A DNA stretch of 64,000 bases from Neisseria perflava (lineage in GTDB: Bacteria; Pseudomonadota; Gammaproteobacteria; Burkholderiales; Neisseriaceae): assembly GCF_024170405.1 (NCBI RefSeq), contig NZ_JALJYC010000012.1:1-64000 (forward strand), given 5' to 3'. This document shows positions 54,301 to 61,420 of this stretch, piece by piece. How positions within the stretch are numbered: the stretch's first letter is position 1; each line of letters begins with the position of its first letter. Under the pieces are notes generated by a model that saw only the letters and a list, made by a program, of their open reading frames with translations, did no database searches and was not told the origin of the DNA. The translations under genes were made by a program, and so were the position numbers.

Positions 54301-54375
54301 CGCCTGCACGCTGCCGTAGCGGTGGGAAACGCCGCAAACGGCAACGGCCGGAGCTTGTTTATCGGTATCGTTCAT
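51331..54375 (-). CDS. RbbA-like ABC transporter: two ATPase domains plus ABC-2 permease
   Basis: This 1014-residue fusion has NBD1 (about 10-235: GPDGVGKST 43-51, LSGGMKQKL, LLILDEPTTGVDP) and NBD2 (about 275-500: GSNGCGKST, LPLGIRQRLQLA, LILDEPTSGVDP). Then come a linker at about 524-627, and an ABC-2 membrane domain (640-1010) with VVREKEISSISNLYASPASVSQYMIGKQLPY. The order matches E. coli RbbA (YhiH), which is about 100 residues shorter. The excess is the linker, which is encoded largely by DUS repeats. Cluster context argues for a tripartite exporter of drugs or other small molecules. Confidence 0.9.
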   Translation of the reverse strand: MNDTDKQAPAVAVCGVSHRYGSVQALDNVSLAIPRGKTVGLIGPDGVGKSTLLSLIAGVKIIQEGEVKVLGGDMADKDDRLALSHRIAFMPQGLGHNLYRTLTVYENIDFHARLFGLGAQEREARIQRLVEATGLAPFTDRASGKLSGGMKQKLSLCCALVHNPDLLILDEPTTGVDPLSRRQFWTLVNDLRRENPGMTVIVATAYIEEAQQFELLLALDGGKLLADKPTQEVLREYHTDVLEEAYIKMLPPEKQTGAGGLDITPFVPDPSLPPAIEAHGLTKRFGSFTAVDHVSFTIQQGEIFGFLGSNGCGKSTTMKMLTGLLEATEGEAELLGKPVNAGDMQTKMRVGYMSQAFSLYEELSVRQNLQLHADLYQLGDKGEAAVNDALQQFELADVADTAPAALPLGIRQRLQLAAACLHHPEVLILDEPTSGVDPAARDLFWRYLLKMSRQDRVTIFVSTHFMNEAGRCDRISLMHKGRVLAVGTPQGLTEEKQAPDLEETFIQYLIEAEQTDESSADVAARPSENPTATSQNGEVNTVETHVDLNTVSDGQEPQETAAEIAARVIGHDRQSQGDDMLSDGLQTAQAQQAAVRPSEKAVVAKNDKEEANTVVSNTDKKPSDGLNEAAARQRDTESLKYWFATVWTFAGREAKELLRDKIRLFFAVFGPVIMMASIAWGVTFDVQNLKFAVYDRDQTSASRGLVEYFAGSRYFIEQPEIENEADIDTVLKSSKAVLVMDIPGGFGEKLLKGEQPEVGFYIDGAMPFNASNIRGYVGGIMQMYAQDYVKATGLPVSLQAPAQIVPRYRYNQDFNSINAIAPGVMMMVLVMIPAMMCAIGVVREKEISSISNLYASPASVSQYMIGKQLPYIAVGMVNFAALLLIMVLWFGVPVKGSLPALVFGTLLMVGASTAMGLLISTFMKSQLAAIFATAIITMIPTVNYSGFLYPLSTISGGGYVIGKLFPASWYMTVSVGTFTKGLGFGELQEEYVVLAVFALVCMTLSCLLLKKQEK
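52499..52803. repeat. DUS-rich linker segment inside the RbbA-like gene
   Basis: Within about 305 coding bases there are four exact 12-mer DUS (52499-52510, 52579-52590, 52622-52633, 52792-52803), one with a single mismatch (52712-52723) and one degenerate (52611-52622). They are translated as RPSE or SDGL blocks in a low-complexity polar linker between ATPase and permease domains. Confidence 0.85.
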
Positions 54376-54394
54376 GATTCTGCTCTTGGGGCTG

Positions 54395-54433
54395 GTTTTT
54401 CAGACGGCCTGTGGGCGCAAGGCCGTCTGAAAA
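54395..54433. terminator. DUS hairpin between hlyD-like and RbbA-like genes
   Basis: TTTTTCAGACGGCCT and AGGCCGTCTGAAAAA form a stem around a 9-bp loop in the 91-bp spacer. Confidence 0.55.
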
Positions 54434-54466
54434 ACCGTATGATTGTTCGGATATGGCTGGCTGCCT

Positions 54467-55522
54467 TCAATCCGGCAGTTTCACCGCCAATTCAGACGGC
54501 CATTCGGTCTTACTGCCTGTTTTGACATAGCCGTTGCCGGTCAGCCCGCCTTTGAGCAGGCGGTTGTATTTTTGTGCAGTTTCAGACGGCACTTGCAATT
54601 TGATTTTAAACATCAGCTTGGCGCGTTCGCTCGCGGTTTCCACCGATTTGGGCGTAAATTGCGCGTCGGTGGAGATAAATTTGATGTTGGCGGGGAACAC
54701 GGCATCAATGCCGTCCAGCTTAATCCGCGCCTCGTCGCCGACTTTCAGACGGCTCATGCTGTCGGTCGGCAGAAAAATATTCATATACACATTGCTCGGG
54801 TCGAGCAGGCTCACCACTTTGCTGCCCGAACCGATAACATTGCCCTCTTCGGCGATTTTGTAGTCGATACGCCCGTCAATCGGCGCACGAATCTGCATAT
54901 CGTCATGCGTAGAGGCCGCACTTTTCACTCTGGCTTTGGCCTCTTCCACCCCGGCTTTCGCTTCGGCAATCTGCGCACGGCTTTGCGCCACCACCGCCTG
55001 CGCCTCATCCCGCGCTGCTTCTGCGGCTTTCACTGCTGCGGCGGCGCGTTCGTAATCCGCTTGGCGTTTGGTGACTTCCGATTGCGACACCAGTTGGTCG
55101 GCCAACAAACGGCGGGCGTTATCCAATTCCAATTTTGCCACGCGCTGCTGCTGGCGGCTGGATTCGACGTTGGCTTGCGCACGCGCCACCGCATCACGCG
55201 TCTGCGCCTGCGCAGATTGGGCGCGACCAACCGCCTCCTCTTGGCGCTGCGCTGCCGCCTGCGCTGCTGCCAGTTGGCTGACGGCGGTGTCAGAAGAGAG
55301 TTCCGCCAACACATCGCCTGCTTTCACCTCCGAGCCCTCGTCCACCAAGATTTTTTCCACCCGCCCCGCATACAGGCTGGCCACATCAATCCGGTTCAGC
55401 TCCAAGCGCCCGTTGGATTGGGCGATGCCCTCGGGCAAAGCGCCTTGCTGTTGCTGCCAGTAATACCAACCGCCGCCGACAACCAGCGCGGCGACAACGG
55501 CAATCGTGATGATTTTTTTCAT
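54467..55522 (-). CDS. HlyD-family periplasmic adaptor
   Basis: This 351-residue membrane fusion protein has an N-terminal membrane anchor (KKIITIAVVAALVVGGGWYYW), a half lipoyl motif (GRVEKILVDEGSEVKAGDVLAEL), a long coiled-coil hairpin (about 80-215, Ala/Gln/Glu-rich), a second half lipoyl part (IRAPIDGRIDYKIAEEGNVIGSG) and beta-barrel segments. It corresponds to YhiI in the E. coli yhiI-rbbA-yhhJ operon. It bridges the ABC pump and the TolC-type channel. AGGAAAG precedes the ATG. Confidence 0.92.
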   Translation of the reverse strand: MKKIITIAVVAALVVGGGWYYWQQQQGALPEGIAQSNGRLELNRIDVASLYAGRVEKILVDEGSEVKAGDVLAELSSDTAVSQLAAAQAAAQRQEEAVGRAQSAQAQTRDAVARAQANVESSRQQQRVAKLELDNARRLLADQLVSQSEVTKRQADYERAAAAVKAAEAARDEAQAVVAQSRAQIAEAKAGVEEAKARVKSAASTHDDMQIRAPIDGRIDYKIAEEGNVIGSGSKVVSLLDPSNVYMNIFLPTDSMSRLKVGDEARIKLDGIDAVFPANIKFISTDAQFTPKSVETASERAKLMFKIKLQVPSETAQKYNRLLKGGLTGNGYVKTGSKTEWPSELAVKLPD

Positions 55523-55584
55523 GATTTCTTTCCTGTTTGAGGGTTCAGGTGGATTAATATAAAAGAAACAAAACGCTATTGCTG

Positions 55585-56220
55585 CTACCTATCGTCCGGT
55601 ATGTAACCGGGAAACAGTGCGTTCAAGCTCCAGTCGATACGTTGCAAAATGGCTTCGTCGGTCAACACATTCTCCACCTCGCAGTTTAATGAATCCGGTA
55701 GTAAATCCATCTGCCGGAAGCTCGTGCCGACAATCATCGGGCCGATAACCGCTGCATTGAAATAGCCCAAACGCTGCGCACTTGTTGCCGGGCGGCTGTT
55801 ATCGCATTGGCCGCATGCCTCCAGTAGCTCAAGGAACACCTCCGTGCGCGCGGTAATAGATTGCTTGACCGAACGGTTAATCACATCCACACCGTCGGCA
55901 CTGTCAGTCAACAACCGGTGAGCCATTTTCAAATGATTACGGGTATTCAATGCAAACAGGCGGGTTACCTCGCGCAAGCGCTCAAACGGATTCGTCTGCG
56001 GCAGATTCTCCACCACCCAGCTGCCCCATACTTCGTAATCACAGCGTGCCAGCATTTCCTGCATAAATTCGTCTTTGCTGGCAAACAAATGGTGGAACAT
56101 GCCCGGGCTCAACCCCGCCTCCGCCGCCAATGCGCGTACCGACAATTTGCGGTAGCCCAAATCGGGATACAGCACCAAGCCCGCCTGTATAAATTTATCG
56201 TGTGCTCTGCTGCCTGTCAT
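55585..56220 (-). CDS. TetR-family regulator, second of a pair
   Basis: This 211-residue TetR-type repressor has the N-terminal helix-turn-helix SVRALAAEAGLSPGMFHHLFASKDEF at about 27-52. The C-terminal ligand domain ends LTDEAILQRIDWSLNALFPG. The ending LTD..IQQRIDW.LNALFP-like pattern is shared with the preceding TetR gene, so the two are paralogues. It lies 62 bp upstream of the HlyD gene in the same direction and probably controls the exporter. The inducer is unknown. Confidence 0.87.
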   Translation of the reverse strand: MTGSRAHDKFIQAGLVLYPDLGYRKLSVRALAAEAGLSPGMFHHLFASKDEFMQEMLARCDYEVWGSWVVENLPQTNPFERLREVTRLFALNTRNHLKMAHRLLTDSADGVDVINRSVKQSITARTEVFLELLEACGQCDNSRPATSAQRLGYFNAAVIGPMIVGTSFRQMDLLPDSLNCEVENVLTDEAILQRIDWSLNALFPGYIPDDR

Positions 56221-56312
56221 CTTGATTTTTCTTCTCTTGTAACCCTAATCGTATTCCGTCCGAAAACCCAAGCCGCAGATATTTTCAGACGGCCTTTATC
56301 CACCACCTAAAT

Positions 56313-56933
56313 TTATTCCGGAAATAAAGCGTTCAATACCCAATCAATCCGCTGTTGGATAAATGCATCGGTCAATAAATCGGGAACCCGGCAGCAAATG
56401 TCGTCCGACAAAATATCAAATTTCTGAAAGCGCACGTTTAACACCATCGGCGTCAATACCGCACCCTGCAAAAAATCATATTGGTTGAGCAATTCCAAAT
56501 CGGAAACATCTCTGTCTCCATCCGCATGACAGGCCCTTATCGCCGCCATTACACCCAATGCCATGATTTCATTTTGCATTTTAAGCGCACGGCGGATAAT
56601 TACCACACCGTCGGCGCTATCCAGCAACAAGCGGTTGACCCACGGCAGATTACTGCGGATAACCACCGCCAAACGCCAAAGAAGCTGGCGCAAACGCTCT
56701 CGGGAAGAAAGGCCGGGAGAAAAATCAAACGATACCCGCCCCAATACCCGGTCGCGGTATTCGCGCAGCATGGCTTTCACAAACTTGTCTTTATCCGCAA
56801 ACAGCTGCCGAAACCGCTCAACGTCGGCATTCAGATGGGCGGCTACGGCCTCTTCCGACAGTTTCTGATAGCCGCAACGCGGGTAAAGATGAATACCGGC
56901 GGAAACAAACTGCGCTTCGGTTGCATTAATCAT
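56313..56933 (-). CDS. TetR-family regulator, first gene of the export cluster
   Basis: A TetR-like protein of 206 residues from ATG 56933 (AGGA 8 bp upstream). The frame stays open 48 bp further, but that segment overlaps the operator palindrome. Its HTH (EEAVAAHLNADVERFRQLFADKDKFVKAML) is less canonical than that of the next gene. The C-terminus LTDAFIQQRIDWVLNALFPE marks it as its paralogue. A 24-bp perfect inverted repeat lies 19 bp before the start, implying autoregulation and control of the whole downstream cluster. Confidence 0.82.
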   Translation of the reverse strand: MINATEAQFVSAGIHLYPRCGYQKLSEEAVAAHLNADVERFRQLFADKDKFVKAMLREYRDRVLGRVSFDFSPGLSSRERLRQLLWRLAVVIRSNLPWVNRLLLDSADGVVIIRRALKMQNEIMALGVMAAIRACHADGDRDVSDLELLNQYDFLQGAVLTPMVLNVRFQKFDILSDDICCRVPDLLTDAFIQQRIDWVLNALFPE

Positions 56934-56951
56934 CACGTTTCCTAACGGGAT

Positions 56952-56975
56952 TATATTGGACGAGTGTCCAATATA
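56952..56975. promoter_or_regulatory. TetR-type operator palindrome
   Basis: TATATTGGAC-GAGT-GTCCAATATA is a perfect 10-bp inverted repeat with a 4-bp spacer. It lies immediately upstream of the first TetR gene, where its -10 region would be. The size and symmetry are typical of TetR-family operators. No second copy was seen before hlyD or the second TetR gene. Confidence 0.75.
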
Positions 56976-57048
56976 CGCCATATCGACACGATAAACAAGC
57001 TCTATTTCGAGTAAAGAAGACGATATTTCAAACAGATAAAATAAAAAA

Positions 57049-57110
57049 AGGCCGTCTGAAAAATATACTGAAGAATAAAATTTCCTTCAGTATATTTTTC
57101 AGACGGCCTT
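57049..57110 (-). terminator. nlpD terminator with extended DUS stem
   Basis: AAGGCCGTCTGAAAAATATA then CTGAAG pair with CTTCAG then TATATTTTTCAGACGGCCTT, a stem of about 26 bp around a 10-bp loop, 26 bp past the nlpD stop. It also separates nlpD from the export cluster. Confidence 0.88.
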
Positions 57111-57135
57111 CGGCGTTGCTTACGAATCGGTCGGT

Positions 57136-58059
57136 TTAAAATGCGACGTAAGTAGAAGGATTGACCGGCTTACCGTTTTGGCGCACTTCAAAATGCAGTT
57201 GGATACGGTTGGCGTCGCTGTTACCCATTTTGGCAATGGTCTGACCGCGTTTCACCATTTGGCCTTCGTTAACCAGCAGGCTTTGGTTATGACCGTAAGC
57301 GGTCAAGAAAGTAGAATTGTGCTGGATGATAATCAGGTTGCCATAGCCGCGCAAACCCGAACCGGCATACACCACTTTACCGTCGGCCGCCGCCACAACA
57401 GGCTGACCTGCCGTACCGGCAATGTCCACACCTTTGCTGCTGCCGCCGAAGTTGGTCACCACCGTACCGTTAGTCGGGCGCTGCCATGTAATGCCGCTGA
57501 CAGTACGCGTACCGCCGGTGGAAACAATCGGAGTAGCCGCTTGGCTGGCAACCGGCGCAGAACGGGTCGGCGCAGGTGCGGACGCAGCAGCCGTTGCTCC
57601 GGCAGGCGCAACATAACCGGCCGGTTTCACGCGCAGGGTCTGGCCGACGCTAATGGTATTGTCGGCCAAGCCGTTCCAAGCGCGCAAGTCGTCTTGGTTG
57701 ATGCCGTAGCGTTTGGAAATATTGTACACGGTATCGCCGCGCACCACGGTATGTGTGGCCGCATTAACGTCAACCGGCGCATAAGAAGGCGTATAAGTAC
57801 CGCCGCCGCTGTAAGCAGGCGCAGCAGGGGCGCTGTAAGACGGGGTAGTCGTAGCAGGCGGGGTATAAGGCGCGTCATTGAAAACCGCATTTGATCCGTA
57901 AGGGTTCGCACCGTAAGGATTGGCAGAAGCTGTACCGCTTGAAGTAGAACCTGTACTTGCCGTACCGGCGACAACAGGAGCGGGCTGTTGGCTGGCACAT
58001 GCGCCCAGCATTAAAGCCAATGCGGCCGAGCCGACGTAAAACGCGGTTTTTTTCAACAT
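57136..58059 (-). CDS. nlpD: NlpD-like lipoprotein: LysM plus degenerate LytM domain
   Basis: This envelope lipoprotein activates a cell-wall amidase (AmiC) during cell separation. From ATG 58059 (AAGG upstream) it has 307 residues, with lipobox LMLGAC (Cys21), a Gly/Ser/Tyr-rich linker, a LysM peptidoglycan-binding domain (HTVVRGDTVYNISKRYGINQDDLRAWNGL, about 102-144) and a C-terminal M23/LytM fold. The zinc ligands are degenerate: the HxxxD site reads SSKGVD and the HxH site reads QLHFE. It should therefore be a noncatalytic activator. ATG codons at 58074 and 58101 are alternatives. It is just downstream of surE. Confidence 0.92.
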   Translation of the reverse strand: MLKKTAFYVGSAALALMLGACASQQPAPVVAGTASTGSTSSGTASANPYGANPYGSNAVFNDAPYTPPATTTPSYSAPAAPAYSGGGTYTPSYAPVDVNAATHTVVRGDTVYNISKRYGINQDDLRAWNGLADNTISVGQTLRVKPAGYVAPAGATAAASAPAPTRSAPVASQAATPIVSTGGTRTVSGITWQRPTNGTVVTNFGGSSKGVDIAGTAGQPVVAAADGKVVYAGSGLRGYGNLIIIQHNSTFLTAYGHNQSLLVNEGQMVKRGQTIAKMGNSDANRIQLHFEVRQNGKPVNPSTYVAF

Positions 58060-58253
58060 ATGGATAACCTTCATGTGGGATGTTTGATTCTGTTGGGGCA
58101 TATCATAATCAAAATACGCCCGTCCCTCAAGTCTTGGCGGCGTTAGGGTCTGTTAATATCGCATTATTCGGCAATCTTTTTGAGCAAAATCCGGTTTTGG
58201 CGCATTTTAAACGCGCCGGATATGCCGCCTGATACCCAAGGCCGTCTGAATTT

Positions 58254-59003
58254 TTATAAAACGCCCTGCCAAAATCCGGCGACATCGGCGATTTCATTGA
58301 AGGCGGTCAAATCAATCTGCAAGGGCGTGATGGTGATAAATCCCGCTTCGCATTCGCCGAAATCCGTGCCCTGCTCGCGGTCGGAAATGTCGCCGACCGG
58401 CCCGATCCAATAAATCGCCTCGCCGCGCGGATTGTGCGACGGCACAATACTTTGCGAATGGTGGCGGCGGCCGAGGCGGGTAATTTTAATGCCCTGTATG
58501 TCTTCGGGATCGACGGCGGGAATATTGATGTTCCACAACACCGGCAGCTTGGGCGGATTTTTCAATAAATGCGCCAGCAGCAGCCAGGCCGCTTTTTCGG
58601 CAGTCGCCCAATAACGCCCGCTGTAATCGTTCATGGAAACGGCAATGGCGGGAATGCCCATCAGGTAGGCTTCGGTTGCGGCGGCAACCGTACCCGAATA
58701 TAAGGTATCATCGCCCATGTTTGCCCCGTTGTTAATGCCCGAAAGCACCAAATCAGGCTTGAAATCGGGCAGCGCGTGCAAACCGAGATGGATACAGTCG
58801 GTCGGTGTGCCGCTGACATAGTAAAACCCGTTATCCGCCTGCTTAATCCGCAACGGGCGGTCAAGTGTCAGCGAATTGCTCACGCCGCTGCGGTCGCGCT
58901 CGGGCGCCACCACGCGCACATTGGCAAATTCGCCCGCCACCCGCGCCAAAATCGCGATACCGGGTGCCAGATAGCCGTCGTCGTTGCTGATGAGAATATT
59001 CAT
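58254..59003 (-). CDS. surE: 5'/3'-nucleotidase SurE
   Basis: SurE dephosphorylates 5'- and 3'-nucleoside monophosphates with a divalent metal. The 249 residues start MNILISNDDGYLAPGI, whose Asp pair binds metal, followed by VVAPERDRSGVSNSLTL, GTPTDCIHLGLH and SGINNGANMGDDTLYSGTVAAATEA, all SurE signatures. AGAGGA precedes the ATG. nlpD follows about 195 bp later on the same strand, an order also known in other proteobacteria. Confidence 0.96.
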   Translation of the reverse strand: MNILISNDDGYLAPGIAILARVAGEFANVRVVAPERDRSGVSNSLTLDRPLRIKQADNGFYYVSGTPTDCIHLGLHALPDFKPDLVLSGINNGANMGDDTLYSGTVAAATEAYLMGIPAIAVSMNDYSGRYWATAEKAAWLLLAHLLKNPPKLPVLWNINIPAVDPEDIQGIKITRLGRRHHSQSIVPSHNPRGEAIYWIGPVGDISDREQGTDFGECEAGFITITPLQIDLTAFNEIADVAGFWQGVL

Positions 59004-59142
59004 GCCGTGTATTCCTCTTGTGGGTTATGGTTTATGCATTTTAATCTTTGCCCTGCCGGGCTGTCTATTTTCAGACGGTCTTGCGCTGTAAAAGGCCGTC
59101 TGAAACGCGTTATAATCCGTTTTATTTTTGAACGGTTTTCCC

Positions 59143-60297
59143 ATGACTCGCGAACACGAAATTCTGATTGTCGGCGGCGGTTTGGTCGGCGCGGCGGCGG
59201 CCGTGGCTTTGAAACGGCAGGGGCGCGATGTTGCCTTGCTGGAAATCCGCCCCGCCGAAACCGATTCCGACAAATTGCTCAACGGTTGGGACGCGCGCAT
59301 TTTCGCCATCAGCCCCGCCAACCAAGCCTTGCTGCAATCGCTTGACGCTTGGCCGTCTGAAAGCCGCATTCAGGCCGTCACAAAAATGGACGTGCGCGGC
59401 GACAACGGCGGGCGGATTGTGTTTGACGCGGCCGACCTCCCTGCCCCGCGCCTGACTTCCATCGCGGAAAACCGCTGGCTGCTGGCCGCTTTATGGCAAC
59501 AGATTCGTGCGCTGGACATTCCCGTTATCCATACGCCTGCCAAGGCATTGGAAACAGATATTCAGACGGCCTCGCTGCGCTTGAGCGACGACAGCCGAAT
59601 CCGCGCCCGTTTGGTTATTGGGGCGGACGGGGCCAATTCTTGGGTGCGCCAACAAGCCGGTATTCCCGTGCGCGAAACCCCTTACGGGCAACACGGTGTC
59701 GTAGCCAATTTTCATACCGAACTCGACCATCAGGGAACGGCGTCCCAATGGTTTAAGCAGGGCGATGTGTTGGCCTATCTGCCGCTGCCCGAGCGCAAAA
59801 TTTCGATGGTGTGGAGTACAAGCGAACCGGAAAAGCTGACCACCCTTACCCCCGACGATTTGGCCGCTGCCGTGACCGCGCAGGGCGACGGCGTATTGGG
59901 CAAACTCTCGCCTTTGTCCCCCACGTTTTCTTTCAATCTGATTTTGCGCCGCCCGGAAAAAACCTACGCCCCGCGCATATTATTGATGGGCGATGCGGCG
60001 CACACCATCCACCCGCTGGCCGGGCAAGGTGTGAATTTGGGTTTCGGCGATGCCGCCGCGTTTGCGCAAATAAGCCGCAACGCGCCCGACATCGGCGCAT
60101 TTCCCCTGCTCAAACGCTTCGCGCAAAGCCGCTTAGAGCCGGTGCGTACCATGCAATACGGCTGCGACGGCCTGTTCCGCCTGTTTGCCGACAACACCCT
60201 ACCCGCCCTGCCCTGGCTGCGCAATACTGGCTTGAGCTTGGTGGACAGCGTACCCTTCGTCAAAAACCGCCTGATTAAACACGCAATGGGCTTATGA
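59143..60297 (+). CDS. UbiH/UbiF/VisC-family FAD monooxygenase
   Basis: This 384-residue flavin-dependent hydroxylase acts in ubiquinone synthesis. The FAD-binding Rossmann motif EILIVGGGLVGAAAAV (6-21), the DG motif LVIGADGANSWVRQ, and the GDAAHTIHPLAGQGVNLGFGDA motif (about 280-301) are all present. The subfamily (C5, C6 or C1 hydroxylase) cannot be fixed from sequence reading. I start at ATG 59143; a TTG 15 bp earlier is possible. TATAAT at 59111-59116 is a probable -10 box. Two DUS lie inside the gene. Confidence 0.9.
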   Translation: MTREHEILIVGGGLVGAAAAVALKRQGRDVALLEIRPAETDSDKLLNGWDARIFAISPANQALLQSLDAWPSESRIQAVTKMDVRGDNGGRIVFDAADLPAPRLTSIAENRWLLAALWQQIRALDIPVIHTPAKALETDIQTASLRLSDDSRIRARLVIGADGANSWVRQQAGIPVRETPYGQHGVVANFHTELDHQGTASQWFKQGDVLAYLPLPERKISMVWSTSEPEKLTTLTPDDLAAAVTAQGDGVLGKLSPLSPTFSFNLILRRPEKTYAPRILLMGDAAHTIHPLAGQGVNLGFGDAAAFAQISRNAPDIGAFPLLKRFAQSRLEPVRTMQYGCDGLFRLFADNTLPALPWLRNTGLSLVDSVPFVKNRLIKHAMGL

Positions 60298-60298
60298 T

Positions 60299-60340
60299 TT
60301 TTCAGACGGCCTTTGCGTCAAGTCAAAGGCCGTCTGAAAA
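60299..60340. terminator. DUS terminator of the UbiH-family gene
   Basis: TTTTCAGACGGCCTTTG and CAAAGGCCGTCTGAAAA form a 17-bp stem around an 8-bp loop right after the stop. Confidence 0.8.
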
Positions 60341-60405
60341 CCCTGCTTTCCCGTTTTCGGCGGGTCTATAATATCTTGTTACCATTTTCAAACAGGATTT
60401 TACCC

Positions 60406-60744
60406 ATGAAACAATACACCTTAGACCCCAAAGCCTTGCTTGGCGGCGTGATTGCCAGCGACAACGACCAAGAAATCGTGCAATTTTCCCTGCAAAAAAA
60501 CAATGAAGTGCCGACTTATGAAACCGACGCCATTGTCTTGCTGATTGTCTTAAATGGTAGCACCGAGGTGACGACTGCGGCTGAAACCATCAAAACCGAA
60601 GGCTTGCAGATTGTCCGTTTAGAATCCAAAGAAGCGCACAGTATCCGCGCATTGGAAGACGCTACCAATATTTTGGTCATTAAGCAGTTGACGCATGAAT
60701 TGGTGTTCAGCAAAAAACTGCGCTTCGGCAGCTGCTGCCTGTAA
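60406..60744 (+). CDS. Small cupin-like protein, unknown function
   Basis: A 112-residue protein from ATG 60406, with AGGA upstream and TATAAT at 60367-60372. Its pattern of short beta strands (ETDAIVLLIVLNGSTEVTTAAETIKTEGLQIVRLESKEAHSIRALEDATNILVIK) fits a single small cupin/RmlC-like barrel, but the classical metal-binding histidines are largely missing. The C-terminus ends FGSCCL with two cysteines. I cannot assign a function. The frame opens 93 bp earlier inside a DUS, which I reject as start. Confidence 0.65.
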   Translation: MKQYTLDPKALLGGVIASDNDQEIVQFSLQKNNEVPTYETDAIVLLIVLNGSTEVTTAAETIKTEGLQIVRLESKEAHSIRALEDATNILVIKQLTHELVFSKKLRFGSCCL

Positions 60745-60799
60745 TGGCAGAACCAATCGAGTAAGTATTGGATGACCAACAACAAAACCATGCAAACGG

Positions 60800-60868
60800 T
60801 ATAAGTGGAATTTCAACTCAAATTGACCTAATTTTGTTAAAAATCCATCTTAGCCTACGCGGTTTATT
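60800..60868. repeat. Decayed Correia-like fragment
   Basis: It starts TATAAGTGGAATTTC and ends AGCCTACGCGGTTT, resembling the left terminus and the right interior of the 131-bp elements, with the middle lost. It lies next to a full copy. Confidence 0.4.
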
Positions 60869-60946
60869 GCTACATATAATGCAATTATTTAAAAACCAAA
60901 CCATCGATGCGGTGTAGGTTGGGTTGTAAACCCAACATTTACCTAA

Positions 60947-61266
60947 CGTGAGTTCGGGATAAGAATTCAAATATATTTATTATTTTCAGAATAGTATGTA
61001 GTTCAGCAGACAGAAAATCGCTAGATTTTCGTCATTAGCTGCGCAAGTCCGCTACGCTACCCCCGCGCAGGCGGGAATCCAGAAGCCCAATATTTCTGTA
61101 ATGTTTTCAAGGTATCAGAACTCCAAATGTCTGGATTCCCGCCTGCGCGGGGGTAGCGTAGCGGACTTGCGCAGCTAATGACGAATCCTTACGGATTCTG
61201 TCTGCCTAATCAAAATACATTTTTAAAATTTAAAAAGATATTCTATCTGCTTATCCCGAACTCACG
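60947..61266. mobile_element. 320-bp non-autonomous element with 17-bp TIR and 8-bp TSD
   Basis: The element begins CGTGAGTTCGGGATAAG and ends with its exact reverse complement. The 8-bp direct repeat TTACCTAA flanks it at 60939-60946 and 61267-61274, and occurs once in the uninterrupted copy at 7459-7589. It has no transposase and must be mobilised in trans. The core is a very large hairpin (61030-61183) with dRS3-like sequence. Confidence 0.9.
61030..61183. repeat. 54-bp perfect inverted repeat with dRS3-like tips
   Basis: The arms 61030-61083 and 61130-61183 are exact complements around a 46-bp loop. Each arm carries a GC-rich GCGCAGGCGGGAATCC tip resembling half of the neisserial dRS3 repeat (ATTCCC-N8-GGGAAT). 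It forms the core of the 320-bp element. Confidence 0.9.
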
Positions 61267-61368
61267 TTACCTAAACTTCCGTTGGGATTTCATCCCAACC
61301 TACACAGTTTGGTTTTTGAGTAATTTCACTATATCTTTTTGGTTTTCAATGCTGTTGACCAACAAATA

Positions 61369-61400
61369 AAAATGCCGTCTGAAAATTCAGACGGCATTTT
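61369..61400 (-). terminator. pnp terminator of AT-dialect DUS
   Basis: AAAATGCCGTCTGAA and TTCAGACGGCATTTT form a near loopless 15-bp stem, flanked by A and T runs, 20 bp past the pnp stop. Both DUS are of the ATG form. Confidence 0.85.
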
Positions 61401-61420
61401 CTCTATCCGACAATCAAGTC

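Larger units (their letters stand above)
60875..61333. repeat. Correia-like 131-bp MITE interrupted by an insertion
   Basis: The two outer parts (60875-60946 and 61275-61333) together make 131 bp that follow the intact copy at 7459-7589 almost base for base. They start TATAATGCAATTA and end AATTTCACTATA. The middle 328 bp is a foreign insertion with its target duplication. Confidence 0.9.
60745..61420. other. 676-bp repeat-filled intergenic region
   Basis: No gene lies here. In order the region holds a decayed Correia-like fragment (60800-60868), the 131-bp Correia-like element split by a 320-bp inverted-repeat element (60875-61333) and the AT-dialect DUS terminator of pnp (61369-61400). Confidence 0.8.

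Noticed and set aside
54443..55540. 365-codon plus-strand open frame
   Set aside because: It is antisense to the HlyD-family gene, which has a signal anchor and lipoyl motifs.
60947..61266. Insertion sequence with transposase
   Set aside because: The element is only 320 bp and has no open frame resembling a transposase on either strand, so it is non-autonomous.
61178..61369. 63-codon open frame inside the repeat region
   Set aside because: It spans the end of the 320-bp element and the Correia-like element, so it is a product of repeat sequence and not a gene.
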